Positions 8,566-17,065 are shown, counted from the first letter of the stretch. The stretch: 64,000 nt of DNA from Faecalicatena contorta (GCF_003149105.1 NZ_QGDS01000002.1:124001-188000), one strand, 5' to 3'. Notes: generated by a model from the sequence alone, not told the origin. Numbers and translations are program-made.

Positions 8566-10185
8566 TTATATGATCTGCTCAATCTCCGTTCCGTCCTTGA
8601 AACGGATGAGCAGTTTTTCTTCGCTGAGTACCGTAATGGCGCTGATCAGCTGCCGCACCGTGACCTCGTCAAAGGCAGTGATGCCGGTGTCCGCCGATTC
8701 CAGCTCGGCGGCAAGCTGCTCTGCACGCTCGTCCGCCTGTTCGGTATCCTGCTTATTTTTCTCCAGCTCGCTCCGTTTTGCCACCAGTGCGGAGAATTCC
8801 ATACTGACCTTCTTCAGGTCCTCATCGTATTGGGTGGAATCCGCTCCCACGGCGGCGGCAAGCTGAAGGAGCCGGTACTGCTGTTCCCGCAGTTGAGAAA
8901 GCCTGCTGTCGATGGCTGCAAGGCTGGTTTCGCCATTTCCCGGCAAAAGGGCTGTTCGGATGCTGTCCTGCAGAATTGCTTTCAAGCTCTTTTGGCTGAA
9001 CATTTCGTTCATGGCACTGACCACCGCAGTGTGAATCCTGTTTTCCTCCAGCGTGGGGGCGTCCTTGCAGAACTTCTTACCATTCTCCAGACGGTTGATG
9101 CACCGCCAGACAATTTTTTTACCCTCCGGTCTGGTCCATGTCACTCTGCGGTAGGGACTGCCGCAATTTCCGCAGGATAACAGCTCGGTCAGCACATATT
9201 TGCCGCTGTATTTGGCAAGCTCGGTTTTGGCGGCGGTACTGACTTTTTTCAGGCTGGATCGCCGTGCCATTTCCTCCTGCACCCGCTGAAAGGTCAGCCG
9301 GTCGATGATGGCGGGATGGCTGTTCTCCACGTAGTATTGGGGAAGCTCACCGGTGTTCTTCTTAGTCTGGCGAGTAAAAAGGTCTGCGATGTAGGTTTTC
9401 TGGAGCAGAGCGTCCCCCATGTATTTTTCGTTTTGAAGCATCCCCCGTATCACGCCGTCATTCCACTTTTTATGCCCCCGCGCCGTTTTGATGCCGTCCG
9501 CCTCAAGGTCTGCGATGATTTTGGCTACGCTGTGCCCAATCAGATACCGTGAAAAAATCCTGCGGACGATTTCCGCTTCCTCCGGGTCGATTTCAGGCAG
9601 ATCGTTCTCGCCCCGGCGATAGCCTAAAAATCCGGCATAGTGAAAGTAAACCTTGCCGTCCTTGAAATTTTTGCGGTGTCCCCAGCGGATGTTGCCGCTC
9701 ATGGACTCGCTCTCGGCCTGTGCCTGGCTCATCATAAAGGTGAGAATCATTTCATTGTCCATGTAGAGGGTGTTGACATTTTCCTTTTCAAAGAAGACGC
9801 CCACGCCCATCCGCTTGAGCCTGCGGACATAATCCAGACCGTCCAGCGTATTCCGGCAGAACCGGGATACCGATTTGGTGATAATCAAATCCACCTTGCC
9901 CTTTTCACAGGCCTTGATCATCCGCAGGAAATCCTTGCGCTTTTTGGTGGAGGTTGCGGTTTTGCCCTCGTCCGCAAACATATCCACCATGGTCCACTCC
10001 TGCTGGGCGGCGATTTTTTCGGTGTAATATTCAATCTGCGCCTGATAGCTGTCGAGCTGTTCCTCGGAGCTGGTGGAAACGCGGCAGTAAGGCGCTACCC
10101 GCAGGCGCTGCTTGCGGATATCCTTTTGGTTGTGCTTGGGATCAGCGGGAATCACCGTGACTTTTCTCACTGCGCTTTCGGGCAC
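8566..10185 (-). CDS. Large serine recombinase (third of three)
   Basis: A 539-residue site-specific recombinase. The catalytic resolvase domain opens with RVAPYCRVSTSSEEQ, giving Arg35 and nucleophile Ser37, followed by the SRFCRNTLDGLDYVRRLKRM region. The recombinase domain (YLIGHSVAKIIADLEADGIK) and a zinc ribbon (LLSCGNCGSPYRR ... RCIN) follow, then a coiled coil (residues ~430-500). Start is GTG 10185, with AAAGGAGG seven bases upstream. It overlaps the preceding recombinase by 19 bp. With the two neighbours it forms a serine-integrase triplet, an arrangement known from some Tn5252-like ICEs. Confidence 0.93.
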   Translation of the reverse strand: MPESAVRKVTVIPADPKHNQKDIRKQRLRVAPYCRVSTSSEEQLDSYQAQIEYYTEKIAAQQEWTMVDMFADEGKTATSTKKRKDFLRMIKACEKGKVDLIITKSVSRFCRNTLDGLDYVRRLKRMGVGVFFEKENVNTLYMDNEMILTFMMSQAQAESESMSGNIRWGHRKNFKDGKVYFHYAGFLGYRRGENDLPEIDPEEAEIVRRIFSRYLIGHSVAKIIADLEADGIKTARGHKKWNDGVIRGMLQNEKYMGDALLQKTYIADLFTRQTKKNTGELPQYYVENSHPAIIDRLTFQRVQEEMARRSSLKKVSTAAKTELAKYSGKYVLTELLSCGNCGSPYRRVTWTRPEGKKIVWRCINRLENGKKFCKDAPTLEENRIHTAVVSAMNEMFSQKSLKAILQDSIRTALLPGNGETSLAAIDSRLSQLREQQYRLLQLAAAVGADSTQYDEDLKKVSMEFSALVAKRSELEKNKQDTEQADERAEQLAAELESADTGITAFDEVTVRQLISAITVLSEEKLLIRFKDGTEIEQII

Positions 10186-11054
10186 TTTGCATCCTCCTTT
10201 CCATCTGCTTCAAGGGTTTTTCCGTTGATGAGTCGCAAGCGGAGACTGCCGTGGGCGGTAAATTGGATTTCCTGCACTGCGATTGTGAAAAGCTCTCTGA
10301 GAAGTTCCGCATTGATGGATTGTGTAAGGATTTTCTCCTTCAGTCTCTGCATCTGATAGTAAGGCATATAATCAGGCAGTCCGCTGTATTGCTCGGCGGC
10401 ACAGGCCAGTATCAACATTTTGGTGTACTCCTGTCCCGGCTCCGCTTTGTTCAGCTCCCGGATGACCTCGTTCTGGATGCGTACCGCCTCCAGCGTCGGC
10501 TCCTCTGTATTTTGCGGCAGAAACCATTCTAAGAGGTTGGGGGTCTGCGCCAGCACATTCAGCCTATCGGATAGGGCTGTGCGGATGTCCTCGTCCTCTA
10601 TGTAACGGCGGTTGGTACAGCCCTCCTTTTCGCAGTACCAGCGGGGCTTTCCCCCAGCTCTGGTATCGCGGAGCATCCTGCCGCCGCACACGCCGCAGAC
10701 CGCTTTTTCACGGATGGGTCCGATATAGTCCGGGCAGGGTGTATAGGCATTCTTTTCTCTCCTGATAAGCTGGGCACGCAGAAAGGCTTCCGGCTCAAGG
10801 ATGGGGGGATATTCCTTTTCCCCAAGATAGCGTTCGTTTTCGAGGATGCGCTTGACCATGTGCTTGTTCCATTCGGCCGTGTGGCTGTGGTAGCGAAGCC
10901 CCCGGCGCATCATTTCGGCGGCAATTTTGCTGTAGGCCATGCCGTCAGTATAAAGCCTGAAAATCTCTTTGACCGCCGCTGATTCTGTGGGACAACACTG
11001 CAGCTCACCCCTTTTCATGGTGTACCCGAAGGGGATTTTTCTCTGCCATGCCAT
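10167..11054 (-). CDS. Serine-recombinase-like protein without catalytic domain (middle gene)
   Basis: A 295-residue protein that begins directly in the recombinase (DNA-binding) domain: KIPFGYTMKRGELQCCPTES, then MAYSKIAAEMMRRGLRYHSH and EWNKHMVKRILENERYLGEK. A zinc ribbon follows (CGVCGGRMLRD ... WYCEKEGC). The N-terminal resolvase domain with its Arg and Ser is missing, so the protein cannot cut DNA by itself. It is encoded between two complete recombinases (TAATATG junction upstream, 19-bp overlap downstream) and the frame is intact, which argues for an accessory or directionality role rather than decay. This role is inference. Confidence 0.85.
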   Translation of the reverse strand: MAWQRKIPFGYTMKRGELQCCPTESAAVKEIFRLYTDGMAYSKIAAEMMRRGLRYHSHTAEWNKHMVKRILENERYLGEKEYPPILEPEAFLRAQLIRREKNAYTPCPDYIGPIREKAVCGVCGGRMLRDTRAGGKPRWYCEKEGCTNRRYIEDEDIRTALSDRLNVLAQTPNLLEWFLPQNTEEPTLEAVRIQNEVIRELNKAEPGQEYTKMLILACAAEQYSGLPDYMPYYQMQRLKEKILTQSINAELLRELFTIAVQEIQFTAHGSLRLRLINGKTLEADGKEDAKCPKAQ

Positions 11055-11055
11055 A

Positions 11056-12636
11056 TTACCGCACCGTCCTTTCCATGGTTTCTTTCAGCATCAGACCGTT
11101 GTGAAGGCTGATATTCATTGCTGTTTCCGATGAGATGAAGATGCTCTCCACCAGCGTTTCAAACACTTCCTCCGTGAGCGCCTCCAAATATTCGGGGCTG
11201 TCCTCCAGATAATCCAGCATGGCTTGGGTCGCTTTAATCTGACTGTCCTCGCCGTTGGCCTCCATGATGCGGCGGCGTTGACGGCGCAGCTCCCGGAGCT
11301 TAAAGTCAATTTCGCCGGTTTGGGATAAATAAAGAGCAGAATCTACGTATCCCTTCGACTTGAGTCGAACAAGAACGAGATTCTGCTCGGTGAGCTGGGC
11401 GATTTCCTTGTCGATATCATTGATTCTGCGGTTGGAGCGAAGCTCCTTTTCCCGAAGCTCGGTCAGCTGAGATAAGACTGGGGACAGGATTTGCGCGCGA
11501 TGCCGTTTCAGCTTGTGGTACATGCGGAGGATTGCCGTGACAATCTGTTCCTCCGGTATCTGTGAGGTGGGGCAAAGGTCTTTGTCACGGTCATGCCTCC
11601 GACAAGTCCAGTAGACCTTGTTATTGACGATTTTTCTGCGGAACAGGGTTCCACAGCCTTCACAGCGGATTTTCTTTGCCAGCAGTGCGGAGGAAACCGT
11701 TCCGTTTGTCTGCCTCCGTCGGCTTTCCATCAGTGCCTGTACCCGCTGAAAGTCCTCCTTGGAAATAATCGCCTCATGGCAGTTCTCTACAAAATATTTC
11801 GGCTTTTCGCCCTTGTTGCGCACTTGCCGGAAGGGGATTTCGTTGGTGGCGAAGCTCTTTTGCCAGAGCATATCTCCGGTGTAGGCGATGTTGGTGAGGA
11901 TATATGCCACTGTGCTTGGGTGCCAGACGGTTCGCCCTTTCGTGCGGGGGATGCCTGCTTTGTTCAGCTTGTCTGCGATGTCATCCTTTCCCTGACCGCT
12001 GAGATAAGCGGCATAAATGCGGCGCACCACCTCGGCCTGTTCGGGAATAATCATCAGGGTGCGCCCCTCCAGCCTGTAGCCGTAAGGCTCGGACGGCGAG
12101 AGGTAGTCGCCTTTTTCCATACGGATGCGGACGCTGATCCGCATATTGTTTGAGTGGTTCTGTGACTCCATCTGTGAAAAAGCGCCGTAAATGGTGGCGA
12201 TCTGCTCCGACGTCATTTTGCCGGTGTCGATGTTCTCCTTTTCAAAGTGGATAGAGATGCCCAGCCGAAGAAGCTCCCGCACATACTGGATATATTCTTT
12301 GGTGTTTCTTGCGAAGCGGGAGATGGATTTGACGAGGACGCGGTCGATCTTTCCGTCCCGGCAATCCTGAATCATGCGGTTGAATTCATCCCGCTTGCTT
12401 GCCACAAGGCCGGAAATTCCCTCGTCGGCATAAATGTCCGCCAACTCCCAGCTGTCCTGTGCGGCGATGTGCCGGGTGTAATAATCCACCTGTGCGATGT
12501 AGGAGTTCTGCTGATCCTCTGAATCGCTGCTCACACGGGCGTATGCCGCCACACGGAGCTTTGCAATTTCCGGCTTTCTCGCCTGTATCAATGTGATTTT
12601 CGGCGCTACCGCCGATGTTGAATTGGATTGATACAT
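11056..12636 (-). CDS. Large serine recombinase (first of three)
   Basis: A 526-residue recombinase. The catalytic segment RVAAYARVSSDSEDQQNSY puts Arg34 and nucleophile Ser36 at the N-terminus; SISRFARNTKEYIQYVRELL is the conserved helix region. The recombinase domain (YLSGQGKDDIADKLNKAGIP), a zinc ribbon (KIRCEGCGTLFRRK ... WTCRRH) and a coiled coil follow. GAAAGGAGG lies 8 bp before the ATG. It differs clearly from the third recombinase, so the two probably form different subunits of one integrase complex or recognise different sites. It is the first gene of the three-gene run. Confidence 0.93.
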   Translation of the reverse strand: MYQSNSTSAVAPKITLIQARKPEIAKLRVAAYARVSSDSEDQQNSYIAQVDYYTRHIAAQDSWELADIYADEGISGLVASKRDEFNRMIQDCRDGKIDRVLVKSISRFARNTKEYIQYVRELLRLGISIHFEKENIDTGKMTSEQIATIYGAFSQMESQNHSNNMRISVRIRMEKGDYLSPSEPYGYRLEGRTLMIIPEQAEVVRRIYAAYLSGQGKDDIADKLNKAGIPRTKGRTVWHPSTVAYILTNIAYTGDMLWQKSFATNEIPFRQVRNKGEKPKYFVENCHEAIISKEDFQRVQALMESRRRQTNGTVSSALLAKKIRCEGCGTLFRRKIVNNKVYWTCRRHDRDKDLCPTSQIPEEQIVTAILRMYHKLKRHRAQILSPVLSQLTELREKELRSNRRINDIDKEIAQLTEQNLVLVRLKSKGYVDSALYLSQTGEIDFKLRELRRQRRRIMEANGEDSQIKATQAMLDYLEDSPEYLEALTEEVFETLVESIFISSETAMNISLHNGLMLKETMERTVR

Positions 12637-12728
12637 CTTTTTTCCCTCCTTTCAACGACATACACTACCACACCTCCGGGCATATAGCTACTGAATAGTT
12701 GATAATATTCAGAAAACAATTCCGGGAC

Positions 12729-12887
12729 TCAGCAGAGCGCGATGATGGTGGGGCGCAGCCTGCGTTCCAAGTCTTTTTTAACCTGTTCAAGTTCCTTGTC
12801 CGTCATGCCCTTGACGGCTGCAAGCCGTGCGAGCTGCTGCAGGGCGGCAGCGTACATCAGATTATCGGATACCTGTGAATGTGTCAT
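12729..12887 (-). CDS. Small SHOCT-like protein
   Basis: A 52-residue protein. ATG 12887 is chosen because GGGAGGA lies 7 bp upstream; longer starts lack a site. The C-terminal half, AAVKGMTDKELEQVKKDLER, has the pattern of a SHOCT (short C-terminal) domain, a small helical module often found in mobile-element proteins. It overlaps the 3' end of the toxin-like gene by 26 bp. It could be a partner of that protein, since no ordinary MazE-type antitoxin gene is present nearby; this is speculative. Confidence 0.55.
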   Translation of the reverse strand: MTHSQVSDNLMYAAALQQLARLAAVKGMTDKELEQVKKDLERRLRPTIIALC

Positions 12888-13269
12888 GGTGTATTCCTCC
12901 CTCATAAAAAAACGCCGGTTTAAGTCCGACGCTGATTGCCAGTGCTTCGTCAATTTTTTTCATTTCCCGCATATCCAGCCTGCCAATCCGTTCCTTGAGC
13001 CTTACCCGGTCGATGGTGCGTATCTGCTCCAGAAGTGCAAATGACTCTCTGGATAATCCGCCTGTTCCTGCGATGGCCGTGTGGGTGGGCAGAGGCTTTT
13101 TGGGCTTGCCAGTGATGGCGCAGACGATGGTGGTGGGGCTATGGCGGTTGCCTACATCGTTTTGCAGGATAAGTACGGGACGGATGCCCCCTTGTTCCGA
13201 GCCGATAACGGGGCTTAAATCGGCATAAAAAATATCGCCTCGGCTGATGGTTTGCATGTTAGCGTTCAA
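12862..13269 (-). CDS. PemK/MazF-type endoribonuclease toxin
   Basis: A 135-residue MazF/PemK-fold protein. The family core is clear: ISRGDIFYADLSPVIGSEQG, then GIRPVLILQNDVGNRHSPTT and the strand IVCAIT, with the end (EQIRTIDRVRLKERIG) typical of Firmicute MazF. These enzymes cut mRNA at short motifs. I place the start at TTG 13269 because GGGAGGTG lies ~6 bp before it; an ATG at 13257 is the alternative. No MazE-like gene is found upstream, where about 600 bp are noncoding. Either the element carries no antitoxin here, or the protein has another job in element maintenance. Confidence 0.8.
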   Translation of the reverse strand: MNANMQTISRGDIFYADLSPVIGSEQGGIRPVLILQNDVGNRHSPTTIVCAITGKPKKPLPTHTAIAGTGGLSRESFALLEQIRTIDRVRLKERIGRLDMREMKKIDEALAISVGLKPAFFYEGGIHHDTFTGIR

Positions 13270-13319
13270 ATTTGCACCTCCCTTGTTTGACATTATTTGG
13301 TTTCTTAATGGCACAAAAA

Positions 13320-13867
13320 TAGGGACCGCCCTGTATGATCTGCTTCGCTGTGAGAGCCTCCGCAGGCAGGGCGATCCCCATTGCTTCTGACATTAAGATT
13401 TCTTGCTGTGCTTAATTTGACACTACTCCCCAAGCACCAGAATCCTGCTGCGCAGGACTCAAAAGGCGACGGCCTGAACTGCGGCTGGCTTCACCGCATC
13501 ATAGGAATCTCACCTCCACCGGGATCTCCGCTGGCTGCCCTCATTGCGTGGTCCCCCGGTCAAGGGGGGGCTGTGACTGGACAGAAGTATCAATATAGGC
13601 TGACGGGATCATTGCGAGACAGGCTGCCACAGCCCGCTTTTCGGTCGGATGGGTACCGCTCTGCACCTTATTTGGCCGTCTTTGATAGGTTGGAAAATGA
13701 GAAACCATGAACAGAATAAAAGGAATATGGTCGCTTTCATGTTCTCATCGCCGTCCTACAGGTGGTCTTGGCGCATCCTCCGAAGTCGCTTTCCCTTTTG
13801 GGGTCCGTCAGCTAACGTATTCAGGTCGTCGGATATGAAATTTTCAAAGAGCAATGAGGGTGAATAG
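13320..13867 (-). other. Long noncoding, hairpin-rich stretch (candidate structured RNA)
   Basis: About 550 bp without a convincing gene, between the sigma-gene terminator and the MazF gene. Several strong stems can be read: CCCCC-GGTCAAG-GGGGG at 13553-13570, CCTGC-TGC-GCAGG near 13449, and GCGG-CTGGCTTCA-CCGC near 13482. At the downstream end, GGGATCGCCCTG can pair at long range with CAGGGCGGTCCCT, followed by ATTTTT on the minus strand (13324-13380). That layout suggests a transcript with its own terminator, or a long 5' leader of the MazF gene. No Rfam family was recognised. Confidence 0.4.
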
Positions 13868-13905
13868 AAAAACCCCCTCACTACTAAGCCGATTTCGTGA
13901 GGGGG
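13868..13905 (-). terminator. Terminator after the sigma-like gene
   Basis: A perfect 9-bp GC-rich stem (CCCCCTCAC 13873-13881 with GTGAGGGGG 13897-13905), followed on the minus strand by TTTTT. It lies 17 bp after the stop of the sigma-like gene. Confidence 0.85.
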
Positions 13906-13921
13906 TCTACAAAAAATATTT

Positions 13922-14341
13922 TTACTTTTCTATCATTTTTTTGAGCTTCAGCCGAATCTGTCGTTCACGGTAGCTGATAGTTTGTTGCTTGATACCGGTT
14001 TCCCGCTCCAATTCCGACTGAGATTTTCCTTGAAAGTACAGGGCAAAGATTAAAGCCTGTTCCTCCTTAGAAAGCTGTGCGAGGCACCTGTGGAGCTCTT
14101 CCGTTATGAGCTTGTCCATGACCACATCCTCCACACGGGGAGAGACAAGGTCCGGAATCCCATCCTCACCTGTAGTTTCCGCCGTATCCATGGCACTGTA
14201 ATAAAAGACGCCGTTTGCCGTATCCCTTTCCTCCAGATAGGTTTCACGACGCTTCATGCGGTGATAGGTAAAATAGACTTCTTCACTAACCGGTACAAGC
14301 TGACCCTGCACCTTGATTCGATACTCTTTTTTCTCTGCCAT
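13922..14341 (-). CDS. Sigma-70-like small factor (region 4 HTH)
   Basis: A 139-residue protein; ATG 14341 is supported by GGAGGACA 8-9 bp upstream. The C-terminal half reads like sigma region 4: LSKEEQALIFALYFQGKSQS, ELERETGIKQQTISYRERQI. The N-terminal half (YRIKVQGQLVPVSEEVYFTY) is the short segment shared by the sigma-like proteins of Tn916-type and related ICEs. It probably tunes element transcription. It is a monocistronic gene: terminator at 13868, another at 14494 upstream, and a possible short leader peptide at 14594-14635. Confidence 0.8.
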   Translation of the reverse strand: MAEKKEYRIKVQGQLVPVSEEVYFTYHRMKRRETYLEERDTANGVFYYSAMDTAETTGEDGIPDLVSPRVEDVVMDKLITEELHRCLAQLSKEEQALIFALYFQGKSQSELERETGIKQQTISYRERQIRLKLKKMIEK

Positions 14342-14493
14342 ATGGCTTGTCCTCCGTTTTCTGAAATTTTGATGGTGAGTCAAAATGTCAGAAGCGGAGG
14401 GGAACGGCAGCGTGGAACGATAGCTGTTATATATAAAAACAGATTGTTAAATTCTGTAAATTCACGTCGCTGTAGCGGTTTTCTTGTCGAATA

Positions 14494-14536
14494 AAAAAAG
14501 TCAGTAGATTGCCCTTGGCAAAATACTGACTTTTTT
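14494..14536. terminator. Strong bidirectional terminator upstream of the sigma-like gene
   Basis: A perfect 13-bp stem, AAAAAAGTCAGTA (14494-14506) with TACTGACTTTTTT (14524-14536), loop 17 nt. Both strands end in a run of six or more T. It lies between the leader ORF at 14594-14635 and the sigma-like gene, so it could act as an attenuator for leftward transcripts. Confidence 0.85.
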
Positions 14537-14593
14537 AAAGTAGACTTATGAAATTGTGTATGTAGAGTAAGGAATAGATAGATTGCGCCGTCT

Positions 14594-14635
14594 TTATCTA
14601 CACCTCCGTGCGGGAGGGTAGCTGTTATTACTCAT
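14594..14635 (-). CDS. Short leader-peptide ORF (13 aa), tentative
   Basis: The minus strand encodes MSNNSYPPARRCR and a stop, with GAAAGAGGT 6-7 bp before the ATG. The Pro-Pro/Arg-Arg codons and a hairpin inside the ORF (14598-14607 with 14612-14621) resemble leader peptides used in attenuation. The terminator at 14494-14536 follows it. Such leaders often precede resistance genes. No expression evidence is available, and a chance ORF of this length is quite possible. Confidence 0.3.
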   Translation of the reverse strand: MSNNSYPPARRCR

Positions 14636-14717
14636 AGAGATACCTCTTTCTTCCGTGGCAGGCGAAAGCCGGTATCCCGATATCCAAATAATCCGTCAAA
14701 AGCCGTAAAAGGGAGCA

Positions 14718-14750
14718 AGGGCGTGCCCTCTGTTGGAGAGGGCACGCCCT
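14718..14750. repeat. Perfect 13-bp hairpin
   Basis: AGGGCGTGCCCTC and GAGGGCACGCCCT form a perfect stem with a 7-nt loop. On the + strand it is followed by GCGCGGTTTTT, so it is terminator-like in that direction. It stands alone between the leader ORF and gene debris at 14862. The remaining sequence of 14751-14861 shows only a tandem TTGTTGTTCTTAC-type duplication near 14853-14880. Confidence 0.7.
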
Positions 14751-14861
14751 GCGCGGTTTTTGGCAGCCAGGCTATCATAACGTTCCAAAACGTCTTAGAC
14801 CCTCGGCTTTGCGCCCCCGGTTTTCAGCGGGTTTGCCCTTGGCTTTATTTATTTGTTGTTC

Positions 14862-15192
14862 TTACTTTGTTGTTCTTACGCCTTTTTCATCCACCTCATA
14901 ACTATCGATTTAATACCACTTACCTTCGCTCAGAAGCCACTTGCCGGATATCATCACGGCGTTTGCGTCAAAGTAATACCGTTTTTTGCTGGTTTCACTG
15001 CCGATGTCCTGCTAGCCCGTCAGTGCTTTGTTGCCGGAGTAATATCGCCAGGTACTGATGTTCGGCGATCAGCGTCTGAAACACCTACAAGCGCACTACC
15101 ATCTGCACGAATACCCGCCGGATGCTGCGAAAGTATGTTGTTGTCTGCTGTCCAGCGTGACAGCGAACCGTTTTGTTTTGTCCTCGCCCTCC
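14862..15192 (-). pseudogene. Remnant of a cell-wall-binding repeat protein
   Basis: The minus-strand frame ending at TAA 14862 reads ETSKKRYYFDANAVMISGKW, LLSEGKWY-stop-IDSYEVDE, KGVRTTK. This is the C-terminal pattern of choline-binding/glucan-binding (CW_binding) repeat proteins. Two codons are nonsense: a TAG where TGW is expected and a TAA where WYY is expected. Upstream the frame decays further. It is therefore the dead 3' end of a surface protein gene, left between the sigma-like gene and the cadmium operon, and it marks an earlier cargo exchange at this place. Confidence 0.75.
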
Positions 15193-15214
15193 ATTTAACA
15201 GGCTTTCGTCCTGA

Positions 15215-17065
15215 TTATAAATTCTTTGTATTCAACGCGCGGAAGGAGTTCAGCACTGCAATGATCGTCACGCCAACATCCGCAAACACGGCTTCCCACA
15301 TAGTAGCGATCCCAACCGCGCTGAGTACAAGCACAATGGATTTTATCGACAAAGCAAGCCATATGTTTTGCTTTGCGATTCGGAGCGTCTTCTGAGATAT
15401 CTTCATTGCTGTTGCCAGCTTGGACGGCTCGTCGGTCATAATTACGACGTCGGCGGCTTCGATGGCCGCGTCGGAACCCAATCCGCCCATCGCAATGCCT
15501 ATGTCGGCACGGGCTAAAACAGGCGCGTCGTTAATGCCGTCGCCTACAAAAGCCAGCTTTCCATTTGCCGATTTTTTCGCCTGCGCCAGCAGTTCCTCCA
15601 CCTTTTCCACTTTATCTCCGGGAAGCAGTTCTGTGTAGACCTTATCCAGCCCTAATTCTTTGCCGACCTTCTCACCCACGCTTTTCGCATCGCCCGTCAG
15701 CATCACAGTCTGATGGATGTTTGCTTTTTTGAGCAGCCTTATCGCTTCTGCCGCATCTTCCTTAACCTCATCGGCAATTACGATATATCCGGCATATTGA
15801 CCGTCAATGGCAACGTGTACGGTTGTTCCTATAATCTCATCCCGCGAATATTCAACACCGATTTTTTGCATTAACTTGACGTTACCGGCAAAAACTTTAC
15901 GGCCATGAACCGTTGCGCTGACGCCGTGGCCCGCGATTTCCTCAACATCAATAATTTTTTCATTGTCGATATCTTTCCCGTAGGCCGCTTTCAACGAGAG
16001 CGAAATGGGATGATTGGAATAACTCTCAACATAAGCGGTAAGCTCCAGCAATTCTTCTTCGGAAATGCCGACAGCGTTTATCTTTTGAACCTTGAACACA
16101 CCTTTTGTAAGGGTTCCTGTTTTGTCAAACACAACGATTTCAGTCTGCGCCAATGCTTCCAAATAGTTACTGCCTTTGACAAGAACACCGCGCCTTGACG
16201 CACCGCCAATGCCGCCAAAGAAGGAGAGCGGTATGGAAACAACCAACGCGCATGGGCAGGAAACAACCAAGAATGTCAATGCCCTGTATATCCAGTCGCC
16301 AAAGGTAGCGTCGGATATTACCAGCGGCGGGATGATCGCAATTAGAAGCGCGGCAGCCATAACGATTGGGGTATAAACCCGCGCAAATTTTGTAATGAAG
16401 TTTTCGGTGTTTGCCTTTTTGCTGCTGGCGTTTTCAACGAGGTCAAGTATTTTACTGACAGTCGATTCGCCAAATTCTTTTGTGACCTCAATCGTCAGAA
16501 CACCGTTCACATTGATACAGCCGCTTAAAACATCCGAGCCGACGCCGGCTTCGCGCGGAACGGATTCTCCGGTCAGCGCAGAGGTGTCGATCATTGAATT
16601 GCCGTCCAGCACTTTGCCATCCAACGGGATTCTTTCACCTGCGCGGACAACGATAGTATCGCCAATCGCCACCTCGTCCGGGTCGGTCTTGATCAATTCG
16701 TCGCCCTTTTTCACATTTGCGTAATCGGGGCGTATATCCATCAGGCTTGCGATAGACTTCCGGGACTTAGCAACGGCATAGCTTTGAAAATACTCGCCAA
16801 CCTGATAAAACAGCATAACGGCAACAGCTTCGGGATATTCCCCAATAATAAGCGCGCCAACGGTCGCTACAGTCATTAAAAAGCTTTCCTGAAAAACCTG
16901 GCCTTGAAAGATATTCTTGATAGCCTTTACCACTACATCGGTTCCGACTACGATATAGCTGGCAATAAAGATAGCGGATTTAAGCCAAAGGATGTCTGTT
17001 TTAACCAGCAGCCCGATTGCAAAAATGACTGCGGCTATGATAATTTTTACAAGTTTCTTGTTCAT
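15215..17065 (-). CDS. cadA: Cd/Zn/Pb-exporting P1B-type ATPase
   Basis: A 616-residue heavy-metal ATPase; ATG 17065 is supported by AGGAGAAAGGAG upstream. It has six to eight membrane helices, the metal-binding CPC motif (VVSCPCALVVS, Cys270/Cys272) of the P1B-2 Cd/Zn/Pb group, the phosphorylation site DKTGTLT (Asp314), TGES (SALTGESVP), the HP motif (SNHPIS) and the hinge VGDGINDAP. There is no N-terminal metal-binding domain; the 73-residue HMA protein encoded just upstream probably supplies it. It is the last gene of a CadC-HMA-ATPase operon. It would give resistance to cadmium, zinc or lead. Confidence 0.92.
   Translation of the reverse strand: MNKKLVKIIIAAVIFAIGLLVKTDILWLKSAIFIASYIVVGTDVVVKAIKNIFQGQVFQESFLMTVATVGALIIGEYPEAVAVMLFYQVGEYFQSYAVAKSRKSIASLMDIRPDYANVKKGDELIKTDPDEVAIGDTIVVRAGERIPLDGKVLDGNSMIDTSALTGESVPREAGVGSDVLSGCINVNGVLTIEVTKEFGESTVSKILDLVENASSKKANTENFITKFARVYTPIVMAAALLIAIIPPLVISDATFGDWIYRALTFLVVSCPCALVVSIPLSFFGGIGGASRRGVLVKGSNYLEALAQTEIVVFDKTGTLTKGVFKVQKINAVGISEEELLELTAYVESYSNHPISLSLKAAYGKDIDNEKIIDVEEIAGHGVSATVHGRKVFAGNVKLMQKIGVEYSRDEIIGTTVHVAIDGQYAGYIVIADEVKEDAAEAIRLLKKANIHQTVMLTGDAKSVGEKVGKELGLDKVYTELLPGDKVEKVEELLAQAKKSANGKLAFVGDGINDAPVLARADIGIAMGGLGSDAAIEAADVVIMTDEPSKLATAMKISQKTLRIAKQNIWLALSIKSIVLVLSAVGIATMWEAVFADVGVTIIAVLNSFRALNTKNL

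Noticed and set aside
14853-15395. Rightward 180-codon open frame over the end of the cadmium ATPase gene
   Set aside because: It is antisense to a clear P-type ATPase and to the cell-wall-binding remnant, with no RBS; composition follows the reverse strand.
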